Of a stretch of 64,000 nucleotides of DNA, positions 1-7,849 are shown in pieces (positions within the stretch are counted from its first letter, which is position 1; each line of letters opens with the position of its first letter). The notes under the pieces are model-generated. The model was not told where the DNA came from and did no database searches. It saw only the letters and a list, made by a program, of their open reading frames with translations. This stretch comes from a virus. The stretch lies in the IMG/VR virus record IMGVR_UViG_3300020183_005994, positions 1-64,000 of that record, one strand, 5' to 3'. The position numbers and the translations under genes are program-made.

Positions 1-260
1 ATAAGCTATTTTGTAATCCTGTATTATATCTTAAATTAGAAGCAGAAGAAGAATTTGATAATTTTTTGTATAAAACGGTTGGATATGATAAGTTAGCAAT
101 GTTAACTGCTAATCTTTTTTTATCGCCATATGCAGCAACAAGCTTAAGAGAATATTTTTCAAATGGTTTTGAACATTATTTCTCGGACATAAAACCAGAG
201 TATTTTAATAAATTATGTCCTAAGCTATATTTAAAAATATCTTCCTTGACAAAAGAGTAA
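1..260 (+). CDS. C-terminal fragment of a possible zincin-type metallopeptidase (5' end outside window)
   Basis: The reading frame is open from base 3 to the TAA ending at 260, so this is the last ~85 residues of a gene that begins upstream. It contains a helix reading AATSLREYFSNGFEHYF. That resembles the third motif of zincin metallopeptidases related to anthrax lethal factor or MtfA (P-x-E-[FY]-F-A-x-x-F), in which the glutamate of REYF is a zinc ligand. The HExxH motif that would prove this lies outside the window. The rest, ending in a lysine-rich tail, has no feature I recognise. A perfect sigma-70 promoter begins inside its last codons, so it is probably the last gene of the preceding transcription unit. 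Confidence 0.5.
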   Translation, partial: KLFCNPVLYLKLEAEEEFDNFLYKTVGYDKLAMLTANLFLSPYAATSLREYFSNGFEHYFSDIKPEYFNKLCPKLYLKISSLTKE

Positions 261-274
261 TTTGCACATATAAT
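246..274 (+). promoter_or_regulatory. Consensus sigma-70 promoter
   Basis: TTGACA at 246-251 and TATAAT at 269-274 are separated by exactly 17 bases, so both hexamers and the spacing match the sigma-70 consensus. The expected start of transcription is near 281, about 18 bases before the ATG of the nuclease at 299. It is well placed to drive the nuclease and the long sugar gene run that follows without a gap. A phage promoter this close to consensus suggests early expression by unmodified host RNA polymerase. Confidence 0.85.
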
Positions 275-298
275 GTATCTAGAAAGTGTAGGTACATA

Positions 299-1072
299 AT
301 GTCTAACCATATATCTTTTTCTGCTTTAAAGACTTGGAATGATTGTCCGTTTAAATATAAACTAACATATATTGATAGCATACAAAAATATAAACACACT
401 GAATACACCATCTTTGGCACTTCGCTGCATGAAGCTTGCGAAAGAAAGCTGCTAGATAATTCAACAAATGAAGTTGATATTTTTAATAACAAGTTTGCTG
501 AAGAACTTTCCAAAGTTCCAAGCGATGTTAAGTTTGATGACAAATTAATAAATGAAATGAAAGAGCAAGGTAAAACTCTCTCTGTCATGGCGCTTCCGGC
601 GCTACAACAATATTTTGGTAATTTTACTGTGTTGGCAGCAGAAGAAGATATCTATGAAGTTATTAAACAAGTTCCAGATTTAAATTATAATTTTAAAGGA
701 TATATAGATTTAATTATTAAAACTGAAGATGGCAAAGTACATATCATTGATTGGAAAACTTGTGCTTGGGGCTGGGATGCTAAAAAGAAAAGTGATCCAA
801 TGATCACTTACCAGCTAACTTTTTATAAGTATTTCTATGCTCAAAAACATGGTATTGATCCAAAAAACATTGAAACTCACTTTGCTTTATTAAAGCGTAT
901 TGCAAAGAAGGATCAAGTAGAAATATTTCGTGTAACTAGCGGCGATAAAAAAACACAAAATGCATTTAATTTATTGCTAAAAGCATTGTATAGTATAAAT
1001 AAATCTTTTTATCCTAAAAATAGATTAAGTTGTAAATATTGTGAATACAACAATACAAAGGAATGTCCATGA
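299..1072 (+). CDS. PD-(D/E)XK nuclease, Cas4/RecB-like, probable Fe-S cluster
   Basis: This 257-residue protein has the order of motifs of Cas4/RecB-type exonucleases: an N-terminal Tyr/Phe-rich helix with Cys16, FGTSLHE with His44, GYIDLI with Asp137, then IIDWKT with Asp151 and Lys153 (the (D/E)xK motif), and a QLTFYKYF helix. Four cysteines, Cys16 near the start and Cys245, Cys248 and Cys256 at the end, match the split C...CxxC...C layout that binds a 4Fe-4S cluster in Cas4 and AddB. In this fold it should act on DNA ends with Mg2+, for example in recombination or host DNA processing. It is the first gene after a perfect sigma-70 promoter and overlaps the GDP-mannose dehydratase gene by a few bases. 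The exact biological role is not shown by the sequence. Confidence 0.85.
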   Translation: MSNHISFSALKTWNDCPFKYKLTYIDSIQKYKHTEYTIFGTSLHEACERKLLDNSTNEVDIFNNKFAEELSKVPSDVKFDDKLINEMKEQGKTLSVMALPALQQYFGNFTVLAAEEDIYEVIKQVPDLNYNFKGYIDLIIKTEDGKVHIIDWKTCAWGWDAKKKSDPMITYQLTFYKYFYAQKHGIDPKNIETHFALLKRIAKKDQVEIFRVTSGDKKTQNAFNLLLKALYSINKSFYPKNRLSCKYCEYNNTKECP

Positions 1073-2049
1073 AGATCGCAGTAATCACTGGTATTACTGG
1101 ACAAGATGGTAGTTATCTTGCTGAGTTATTATTGTCTAAAAATTATTATGTAATTGGTCTTGTACGCAGAGGTGCTACGGAAGATCAAAAACTGTATAAT
1201 ATACAACATCTGCTAAATAACAGAGATTTGATTATTGAAAATGGTGATTTAACTGATGCATCTTCTATATGGAGATTAGTAAAAAAATATCAACCAGACG
1301 AATTCTATAATTTAGCTGCACAAAGTCACGTTGGTGCATCGTTTACATCACCAGAAAGTACATTAGAAATTAATACTACTGGTGTATTAAATTGTTTAGA
1401 GGCAATTAGAAACTTGTCACCAAAAACAAAATTTTATCAAGCGTCAACAAGTGAAATGTTTGGTGATACAATAGAATGTCCGCAAAATGAATTGACACCG
1501 TTCTCTCCAGTATCGCCATATGCATGTTCTAAAGTTGCTGCACATAACTTGGTAGTTAATTATAGAAAAGCATATAATCTTTTTGCTTGCTCTGGGATTC
1601 TTTTTAATCATGAATCTCCTCGTCGCGGTGAACAATTTGTAACTAGAAAAATAACGAAAGCAGCCGCAAGAATAAAGCTAGGTCTTCAGAAAGAACTTAG
1701 GCTTGGCAATCTAGATACTAAAAGAGATTGGGGATATGCTAAAGAATATGTTGAAGGCATGTGGATGATGCTACAACAAGAAAAGCCAAGCGATTATGTA
1801 TTGGGCACCGGTAAAACAAGAACAATTTTAGATTTTATTAATTGCGTTTCTGAAATTGCTGGTTATAATTTAATGGATAAAGTTATTTTAGATGAAAATC
1901 TGTTAAGACCGAGCGATGTACCATTATTGCTAGCAGATTCTACAAAAGCAAATATAGTTCTTGGGTGGAAGCCAAAGACAGATTTAAAAACATTAGCAAC
2001 AATAATGTATAATTCAGATTATACAAAGGAAAAGAATAATGTCAAATAA
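1069..2049 (+). CDS. gmd: GDP-mannose 4,6-dehydratase
   Basis: Converts GDP-D-mannose to GDP-4-keto-6-deoxy-D-mannose with bound NADP. The protein (326 residues) is a full-length extended short-chain dehydrogenase: TGITGQDGS at the N-terminus is the Gmd nucleotide-binding loop, STSEMFG carries the catalytic Ser/Thr and Glu, SPYACSK is YxxxK, and NHESPRRGEQFVTRKIT is the Gmd family signature. I chose the ATG at 1069 because the AAAGGA at 1057-1062 is correctly spaced from it and abuts the alternative ATG at 1063. It overlaps the nuclease gene upstream and the glycosyltransferase gene downstream (11 bases). Its product could feed the Fcl/RmlD-like reductase at 12574 or be used for another deoxysugar. 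The local base composition is richer in G+C than in most later genes of the island. Confidence 0.92.
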   Translation: MKIAVITGITGQDGSYLAELLLSKNYYVIGLVRRGATEDQKLYNIQHLLNNRDLIIENGDLTDASSIWRLVKKYQPDEFYNLAAQSHVGASFTSPESTLEINTTGVLNCLEAIRNLSPKTKFYQASTSEMFGDTIECPQNELTPFSPVSPYACSKVAAHNLVVNYRKAYNLFACSGILFNHESPRRGEQFVTRKITKAAARIKLGLQKELRLGNLDTKRDWGYAKEYVEGMWMMLQQEKPSDYVLGTGKTRTILDFINCVSEIAGYNLMDKVILDENLLRPSDVPLLLADSTKANIVLGWKPKTDLKTLATIMYNSDYTKEKNNVK

Positions 2050-3283
2050 AAAATTAAAAATATTAGCGATTAGTGACCATCCGAAATCTCCTAGCGGAGT
2101 TGGTACTCAATCAAATTATATTTTAGAAAATATGGTAAAAACTGGTAAGTATCAAGTTTTATCACTTGGCGGTGCGTTAAAGCATCCAGATAAGCGCCCA
2201 ATGAAGTTTCATGAATATGGCGACGATTATATTATATTACCAGTTGATAATGGATATGGTACACCTGAATTAATTAGAAGTATTCTTATGAAAGAAAAAC
2301 CAGATATTCTTTGGTATATGACTGATCCAAGATTTTATTTATGGTTATGGTCTTTTGAGCAGGAAATTAGAGCAAACGTTCCAATGATTTATTATCATGT
2401 TTGGGACAATTATCCATATCCTAAATTTAATAAACCGTATTATTTAAGTAATGAAAAAATTGTTACTATTTCTAAATTAACTAGTGATATTGTTAAAACA
2501 GTAGCTCCAGAAATAGAAGAAGAATACTTGCCACATGCTGTAGATGATAATATTTATAAACCACTGGATATATCTGAATATAAACATATTATGAGTCCTA
2601 ATAAAACTTTATTTTTTTGGACGAATAGAAACGCTAAACGCAAACTTAGTGGTACAGTTATGTGGTGGTACAAAGAATTTTTAGATATTGTAGGTCATGA
2701 TAAAGCATTGCTTATAATGCATACTGATCCAAAAGATCCTCACGGACAAGATCTTATAGCAATTGCAGAAGAGTTAGGATTAACTAGAGATAATTTTGCC
2801 ATATCTCCCGGTAAAATACCTCCAACAGAAATGGCTAAATTTTATAATGCTGCGGATTGTACCCTTAATATAAGCGATGCAGAGGGTTTTGGTTTGTCCG
2901 TTCTTGAGTCACTATCATGCGGTACACCAGTAATAGCTAATAAAACTGGCGGTATGCAAGATCAAGTTACAGATGGAAAAAATCAATTTGGATTTTTATT
3001 AGAGCCATCAAGTAGAGTTATTGTTGGTTCTCAAGATGTTCCTTGGATATATGAAGATAGAGTATCTAATAAAGATGTTGTAGAAGCTATGATAAAAATT
3101 CATAACATGTCCAGAGAAGAACGAAAAAAACTTGGTGAAGCTGGCAGACAGCATGTATTGAAAAACTTTAATTTTAAAAATTTTATAGATTCATGGGATA
3201 GAATTTTTACTACTTTACATGATAAGTATGGCTCATGGGCAACAAGAAAAAATTATAAATCTTGGGAATCAAAGGAAATGTAA
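2039..3283 (+). CDS. GT-B glycosyltransferase, GT4-like
   Basis: This 414-residue protein resembles retaining glycosyltransferases of family GT4. The C-terminal half contains DAEGFGLSVLESLSCGTPVI, the E-x7-E donor-nucleotide motif (here E-GFGLSVL-E), followed by a GGMQDQV segment, all typical of the nucleotide-sugar-binding Rossmann domain. The N-terminal part has the acceptor-domain start KILAISDHP followed by a glycine-rich loop (SPSGVGTQSNYI). An AAAGGA at 2025-2030 lies 8 bases before the ATG. Acceptor and donor cannot be read from sequence; lying next to gmd, GDP-mannose or a derivative is a reasonable guess. A second GT4-like gene follows directly. Confidence 0.85.
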   Translation: MSNKKLKILAISDHPKSPSGVGTQSNYILENMVKTGKYQVLSLGGALKHPDKRPMKFHEYGDDYIILPVDNGYGTPELIRSILMKEKPDILWYMTDPRFYLWLWSFEQEIRANVPMIYYHVWDNYPYPKFNKPYYLSNEKIVTISKLTSDIVKTVAPEIEEEYLPHAVDDNIYKPLDISEYKHIMSPNKTLFFWTNRNAKRKLSGTVMWWYKEFLDIVGHDKALLIMHTDPKDPHGQDLIAIAEELGLTRDNFAISPGKIPPTEMAKFYNAADCTLNISDAEGFGLSVLESLSCGTPVIANKTGGMQDQVTDGKNQFGFLLEPSSRVIVGSQDVPWIYEDRVSNKDVVEAMIKIHNMSREERKKLGEAGRQHVLKNFNFKNFIDSWDRIFTTLHDKYGSWATRKNYKSWESKEM

Positions 3284-3284
3284 A

Positions 3285-4511
3285 ATGAAAAAAATATTAA
3301 TTTCAGGACCAATATTGAGTAGAAGTGGTTATGGAGAAATGGCTAGGTTTGCTTTAAGATCTTTAAAGGATCGGCCTGACGTTGATCTTTATTTATTGCC
3401 AACTTCTTGGGGAAATACTGGGTGGCTTTTTGATGATAATGAAGAAAGAAGGTATATTGATGAATTAGTTTTAAAAACACAATTATTTCTTCAAAAAAAT
3501 AATAATCAATTTTTATTCGATATTTCTTTACAAATTTCTATTCCAAATGAATGGAAAAAGCTAACCCCAGTTAATATTGGCTATACTGCTGGTATCGAAA
3601 CTAATATGATTAGTCCAGCTTGGTTTGAGCCGTCGCAAGGTATGGATAAAATTATTGTTATTAGCGAACATGCAAAAGCTGGTTTTATAAATACAGTTTT
3701 TGGTAATTCTTTAGGACAACAATTTAAAGTTTTTACTTCTGTGGATGTTGTACATTTACCATATCGTGAAATAGAAAAAGAAAATTTAGATTTAAATTTA
3801 AAATATGATTTTAACTTTTTATGTATTTGTCAATGGAGTGCTAGAAAAAATTTAGAACAAACAATTATAGGATTTTTAGAAGAATTTAGTAATGAAGAAG
3901 TTGGTTTAGTATTAAAAATAAATACTGCCAATGATTCTATGATGGATAGAGAACATACTAAAAAAAGATTGCAAAATTTATTAAATAATTATAAAAATAA
4001 AAAATGTTCTGTTCATTTATTACATGGTCATTTATCCGAGCAACAAATGCAAAGTATATATAATAATCCTAAGATTAAAGCAATTGTTTCTACGACTCAT
4101 GGAGAAGGATTTGGTCTTCCGTTATTAGAAGCAGCCGCCAATGAATTACCAGTTATAGCTACTGATTGGAGCGGTCATACAGATTTTTTATATATGCCCG
4201 ATGAGAAAAACAAGAAAAGAATGTTTGGAAAAATTGATTTTGATTTAAAACCAATATCTAAAGAGCACGTTTGGGCAGGTGTCTTAGAAGAAGGAACTCA
4301 ATGGGCATTTCCTAAAATGGCCTCTTATAAAGATCGTTTGCGAGATTGTTATAAAGATTATGGTCGTTATAAATCACAAGCCAAAAAATTATCTTCTTGG
4401 ATTAAAACTGAATTTGAACAAAAAAAGTTAAATGATAAGTTTTTTTCGCTAATCTGCCCTTCAGCACCAGATGAAGATATTTTTAAAAACTTTTATACAT
4501 TAAATACATAA
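3285..4511 (+). CDS. GT-B glycosyltransferase, GT4-like (second copy)
   Basis: This 408-residue protein has the same general plan as its upstream neighbour but is not a close copy. The start KKILISGPILSRSGYGEMAR is the acceptor-domain loop, and THGEGFGLPLLEAAANELPV followed by DWSGHTDF is the donor-binding E-x7-E region. A longer frame begins upstream inside the previous gene, but the ATG at 3285, one base after the previous stop, gives the typical GT-B beginning and is preferred. It ends immediately before the next gene. G+C content falls noticeably from this gene onward compared with gmd and the first transferase. Donor and acceptor are unknown. Confidence 0.82.
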   Translation: MKKILISGPILSRSGYGEMARFALRSLKDRPDVDLYLLPTSWGNTGWLFDDNEERRYIDELVLKTQLFLQKNNNQFLFDISLQISIPNEWKKLTPVNIGYTAGIETNMISPAWFEPSQGMDKIIVISEHAKAGFINTVFGNSLGQQFKVFTSVDVVHLPYREIEKENLDLNLKYDFNFLCICQWSARKNLEQTIIGFLEEFSNEEVGLVLKINTANDSMMDREHTKKRLQNLLNNYKNKKCSVHLLHGHLSEQQMQSIYNNPKIKAIVSTTHGEGFGLPLLEAAANELPVIATDWSGHTDFLYMPDEKNKKRMFGKIDFDLKPISKEHVWAGVLEEGTQWAFPKMASYKDRLRDCYKDYGRYKSQAKKLSSWIKTEFEQKKLNDKFFSLICPSAPDEDIFKNFYTLNT

Positions 4512-5342
4512 ATGAAAAAAGCTATTCTCTTACAGCCCGGTAAATTAGGTGATCTAATAATAAGTACGCCTATAGCACATTATTATTATAATTTAGGATA
4601 TGAAATTGAGTGGCTTATATTTGATAATTTTAAATCTTTTTTTAGTTCTATACCAAATATAAAAATAAAAACTTTTAATAGTTTATTAAACAATAATTAT
4701 TATACTAATAAAAGATTAAACTTTACAGACGCTAGCAGTAACTCGGCATCATTATGCTTTTTTAAAGAAGCTTATGAATATATAAAAAATAATAAAGAGG
4801 CTAAAATATTAGATATTTGCTGGGGTTTTCCGGGTACTAGTACAAGCAATAACAACTTAAGATTTCTGTTTTATAAACAAAAAAGAAACTGGATTGATAT
4901 GAGGTACCATTTAGCAGAGGTACCATTAAAAGAAAGATGGAATTTTAAATGGAATAGAAATTTAGAAAAAGAAAATAAACTTCTTAAATTTATTAAAGAA
5001 TTTTCTAAAAAAAAATATGGTTCTGAAAAGTTTAGTATTATTCACAATTATGTAGATAATCCTCGCTCCATACAAATGAAAAATCCTATTAATTTATCTT
5101 ATATAAAAGATTATGAACTATATGATTGGTATTTAGTATTATTAGAAGCTGAAGAAATTGCTTGTGTGGATTCTTCTTTGTGTAATTTTGTAGAAGTTTT
5201 ACCAGAGTTAAAAGAAAAGAAAAAATATTATCTGGGAACAGAAGAACCGCATTATTCTGAATATATGAGAAATATTTTATTAAATAATTGGTATGATAGC
5301 AATAATAATCTGATATTATCAGACTATCAAGGTATTTTATGA
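4512..5342 (+). CDS. GT9-like (heptosyltransferase family) glycosyltransferase
   Basis: The start AILLQPGKLGDLIISTPIAH is the N-terminal signature of GT9 transferases, the ADP-heptose:LPS heptosyltransferase family, where the G-x-L/I-GD loop binds near the acceptor. A later segment, AEEIACVDSSLCNFVEVL, corresponds to the C-terminal donor-site helix of the same family. At 276 residues it is shorter than the usual ~320-350, so the acceptor domain may be trimmed. The ATG follows the previous stop directly. The two next genes are heptose-1-phosphate adenylyltransferase and heptose kinase, so an ADP-heptose-like donor is an attractive inference, but GT9-like proteins in phages may use other sugars. 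Confidence 0.7.
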   Translation: MKKAILLQPGKLGDLIISTPIAHYYYNLGYEIEWLIFDNFKSFFSSIPNIKIKTFNSLLNNNYYTNKRLNFTDASSNSASLCFFKEAYEYIKNNKEAKILDICWGFPGTSTSNNNLRFLFYKQKRNWIDMRYHLAEVPLKERWNFKWNRNLEKENKLLKFIKEFSKKKYGSEKFSIIHNYVDNPRSIQMKNPINLSYIKDYELYDWYLVLLEAEEIACVDSSLCNFVEVLPELKEKKKYYLGTEEPHYSEYMRNILLNNWYDSNNNLILSDYQGIL

Positions 5343-5731
5343 AATTAATTTTTACTAATGGTTGTTTTGATGTTTTACACGTTGGACATATAGAATTACT
5401 TAAATTTTCTAAAAATCTTGGAGACAAATTAATTGTTGGTATTAACAGCGATAAAAGTGTTAAAAAATTAAAAGGCAACAACAGGCCAATAAATAATGAA
5501 CAAGATAGAAAAAAAATATTAGAATCTATAAAGTTTGTTGATGAAGTACAAATTTTTGATGATACAACTCCGTTGGAATTAATAAAAAAAATAAAACCGC
5601 ATATTATTGTAAAAGGAGGAGATTATATAAAAGAACAAGTTGTTGGCTTTGGACTTGCTAGTGTTATAATCTTTAATTATTTAGATGGATATTCAACGAC
5701 TAAGACAATTAAAAGTATTAATAATGGGTGA
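5339..5731 (+). CDS. D-glycero-beta-D-manno-heptose 1-phosphate adenylyltransferase (HldE C-terminal domain type)
   Basis: This 130-residue nucleotidyltransferase matches the whole adenylyltransferase domain of HldE/RfaE: TNGCFDVLHVGHIELL contains the HxGH catalytic motif, VGINSDKSVKKLKG and RPINNEQDR follow in the usual order, and IIVKGGDY is the heptose-specific segment that separates it from TagD-like cytidylyltransferases. It should join ATP and heptose-1-phosphate to give ADP-heptose. An AAGG at 5329-5332 precedes the ATG, which overlaps the previous stop. In Escherichia coli this domain is the C-terminal half of HldE, behind the kinase; here it is a free protein and is encoded before the kinase. 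Confidence 0.85.
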   Translation: MKLIFTNGCFDVLHVGHIELLKFSKNLGDKLIVGINSDKSVKKLKGNNRPINNEQDRKKILESIKFVDEVQIFDDTTPLELIKKIKPHIIVKGGDYIKEQVVGFGLASVIIFNYLDGYSTTKTIKSINNG

Positions 5732-6461
5732 TTATTGTACTGATATTTTTTTATATGGTTTTTGTAACAGAATAAGTCCTGAAGCACCAGTACCTGTTTT
5801 TTTGTTTGATCATGAAATAAGAACAGATGGAATGGCTGGAAATGTATATAATAATTTAAAATCTCTTAATGTGAATACTGATTTGCTTGTATCCACTAAG
5901 GATATACAAAAAATAAGATATATAGATTTAAAATCTAAACAACATTTAATTCGTGCCGATTTTGAAAAGCCAGCACCTGAATTAATAATTAATTTTGAAA
6001 CTTTAAAACAATATGATGCAATTATTATATCAGATTACAATAAAGGATCTATTACAGAAAAAGTTTATTCTTTGACTAGACAACTATATGATGGTTTAAT
6101 ATTTGTTGATTCTAAAAAAAATAATTTGTCTATTTTTGATCATGAAAATACAATATTAAAAATTAATGATTTAGAATTTACTAAAGCCAATAAATTACCT
6201 TTAAAATCACCATTAATAGTAACCAAAGGCGATAAGGGTGCCATGTATAATGGTAAAATATATTCTACAAAAAAAGTAGAGGTTTTTGATGTAAGCGGAG
6301 CTGGCGATTCTTTTATGTGCGGATTGGTAGTACAATATCTATTAACTAGAAATATGCCAGAAGCAATCAATTTTGCTAATGTTTGTGCTTCTAACGTAGT
6401 TAAAAAAACAGGAACTGCTATTATTGATTTCCAAGAGGTTATGCATGATATACGTTTTTGA
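5685..6461 (+). CDS. D-glycero-beta-D-manno-heptose-7-phosphate kinase (HldE N-terminal domain type, PfkB family)
   Basis: A ribokinase-fold sugar kinase of 258 residues. The start LKVLIMGDYCTDIF, the next motif RISPEAPVPVF (diagnostic of the HldE/RfaE kinase) and TDGMAGNVYNNL (substrate loop) lead to VSGAGDSF, the PfkB anion hole with catalytic Asp208. It would phosphorylate heptose-7-phosphate at C1. It is shorter than the ~310-330 residues of the HldE kinase domain; parts of the central lid appear reduced. The ATG at 5685 lies inside the adenylyltransferase gene (47-base overlap). A second in-frame ATG at 5724 gives a tighter ATGGGTGA overlap but would remove the first beta strand, so I keep 5685. 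Confidence 0.8.
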   Translation: MDIQRLRQLKVLIMGDYCTDIFLYGFCNRISPEAPVPVFLFDHEIRTDGMAGNVYNNLKSLNVNTDLLVSTKDIQKIRYIDLKSKQHLIRADFEKPAPELIINFETLKQYDAIIISDYNKGSITEKVYSLTRQLYDGLIFVDSKKNNLSIFDHENTILKINDLEFTKANKLPLKSPLIVTKGDKGAMYNGKIYSTKKVEVFDVSGAGDSFMCGLVVQYLLTRNMPEAINFANVCASNVVKKTGTAIIDFQEVMHDIRF

Positions 6462-6765
6462 TATTGATGGTACTATATGTAATAATACAAATGGTAAATA
6501 TGATACTGCTATTCCGTTTGTAGAAAGAATAAAAAAAATTAATAAATTATTTGATGAAGGTAATAATATTATTTTTTTTACTGCCAGAGGAATGAAAACA
6601 TTTAATAATAATCTAGAAAAAGTTTATGAAAAATATTATAACTTTACTTCTGAACAATTAAAAAACTGGAATGTAAAATATCATCAACTAATTTTAGGAA
6701 AACCGTCAGCTGATTTTTATATAGACGATAAAGGAATAAAAGATGAAGACTACTTCCGAACATAG
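6445..6765 (+). CDS. Small HAD-superfamily phosphatase (EcbF/BcbF-like)
   Basis: At 106 residues this is a minimal HAD hydrolase. VFDIDGTIC carries the nucleophile Asp6 and acid/base Asp8, IIFFTARG holds motif II, and the end, GKPSADFYIDDKG, contains the motif IV aspartates. The size and the pattern TARGMKTF...GKPSADFYIDD resemble the capsule-locus phosphatases EcbF/BcbF. In a heptose pathway a HAD enzyme (GmhB) removes the 7-phosphate, so this protein might fill that place, but it lacks the cysteine zinc loop of GmhB as far as I can see. I use the ATG at 6445, which overlaps the kinase stop; a TTG at 6424 would also be in frame. Confidence 0.75.
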   Translation: MIYVFDIDGTICNNTNGKYDTAIPFVERIKKINKLFDEGNNIIFFTARGMKTFNNNLEKVYEKYYNFTSEQLKNWNVKYHQLILGKPSADFYIDDKGIKDEDYFRT

Positions 6766-7102
6766 ATTTGTACCAAAAGGTTGGGGATTTGAAAAATGGA
6801 TTGTAAACAGCGATAAATATTGCGGAAAACTTTTGTATTTTGTTAAAGGAAAAAAATGCTCTTGGCATTATCATAAAATTAAAGATGAAGTATTTTATAT
6901 ACAATCAGGAAAAATTTTAGTTAAATATGGACTTGATGAAGACATAACTAAATGCAGCGAATTAATTTTAGAACGAGGAGATAGTTTTCACGTTAATCCT
7001 AACTTAATACATCAAATGCATGCGCTAGAAGATACAGAATTATTTGAGTTTTCAACACAGCATTTTGATGAAGATTCTTATAGGGTAATAAAAGGTGACT
7101 AA
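6743..7102 (+). CDS. Single-domain cupin protein, probably sugar-related
   Basis: A 119-residue cupin: KCSWHYHKIKDEVFYIQSG is cupin motif 1 (two His and a Glu as metal ligands) and ERGDSFHVNPNLIHQMHAL is motif 2 with the further His. The beginning PKGWGFEKWIV resembles the start of the cupin domain of type II mannose-6-phosphate isomerases/GMP synthases and of sugar-binding cupins in capsule loci. It may isomerise or epimerise a sugar phosphate or nucleotide sugar, or only bind one; sequence alone does not decide. An AAGGA lies 7 bases before the ATG, inside the HAD gene, which it overlaps by 23 bases. Confidence 0.72.
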   Translation: MKTTSEHRFVPKGWGFEKWIVNSDKYCGKLLYFVKGKKCSWHYHKIKDEVFYIQSGKILVKYGLDEDITKCSELILERGDSFHVNPNLIHQMHALEDTELFEFSTQHFDEDSYRVIKGD

Positions 7103-7838
7103 TATACAAGATTATAGAGTTTCTTGTACCGATTCATTTAAGATATCGGGAGACATGGGCGACATTATATATTCTCTTTTATATGCTAAAATTTTAAAAA
7201 CAAAAAATATATATTTAGATTCTTCAGGAGGTAAAGACTATATTAGAGATGGTTTTATAAGAAATGTCAAAACTAAATTTAATGAAAAAAGTGCTGAATT
7301 TTTAATGCCTTTGTTAAAAAAACAAAGCTATGTACAAGTAAATATATATGATTCACAACATTACGATTTTGACATGAGTGAATTTGATTATAGAGATATA
7401 GTTATAAGAAATTTAAATATTTTTCATAGTAAAAAGTTTTTAAATTTTAATAAAGAAAGTTTAAATCAAAAATGGATTGAATGTTATAATAATATTATTG
7501 ATCCACTTCCTGAAAGAGATACAATTATTTCTAGAACTCTTAGATATAGAGGAAATGATAATTATTATTATTTAAATTTAGAAAGAATTAATAAAAAAGG
7601 AATTTTTGTTGGTCTTGAAGAAGAATACAAAAATTTTGTTGATTTATATGGTTGTAAAATACCTTTTTTTAAAGCAAAAACTTGTTTAGATATTGCTAAT
7701 TTAATTTCTAAAAAAAACAACTTTATAGGTAATGGTTCTTTAGTGTGCGCTATAGCAATCGGAATTGGTCTAAATATAGAATACGAATATTGTATTAATG
7801 CATCGCATTACATTTTTGATAATATCAAATACTTTTAA
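7095..7838 (+). CDS. GT9-like putative glycosyltransferase
   Basis: A 247-residue protein with a GTG start overlapping the cupin stop. Near its N-terminus FKISGDMGDIIYSLLYAK resembles the GDxGDxIxxxP loop of GT9/GT-B acceptor domains, and near the end NNFIGNGSLVCAIAIGIGL resembles the donor-side helix found in GT9-like proteins. The middle is poorly conserved to anything I know. I infer a divergent GT-B glycosyltransferase. An alternative is a non-catalytic relative that has kept only the fold. The GTG is the only reasonable start, because the next in-frame ATG is inside the conserved loop. Confidence 0.5.
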   Translation: MTNIQDYRVSCTDSFKISGDMGDIIYSLLYAKILKTKNIYLDSSGGKDYIRDGFIRNVKTKFNEKSAEFLMPLLKKQSYVQVNIYDSQHYDFDMSEFDYRDIVIRNLNIFHSKKFLNFNKESLNQKWIECYNNIIDPLPERDTIISRTLRYRGNDNYYYLNLERINKKGIFVGLEEEYKNFVDLYGCKIPFFKAKTCLDIANLISKKNNFIGNGSLVCAIAIGIGLNIEYEYCINASHYIFDNIKYF

Positions 7839-7849
7839 TAGGAAAAAAC

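Noticed and set aside
5339-5731. Glycerol-3-phosphate cytidylyltransferase (TagD-like)
   Set aside because: The SVKKLKG, RPIN and VKGGDY segments match the HldE adenylyltransferase domain, and an HldE-type kinase is the next gene.
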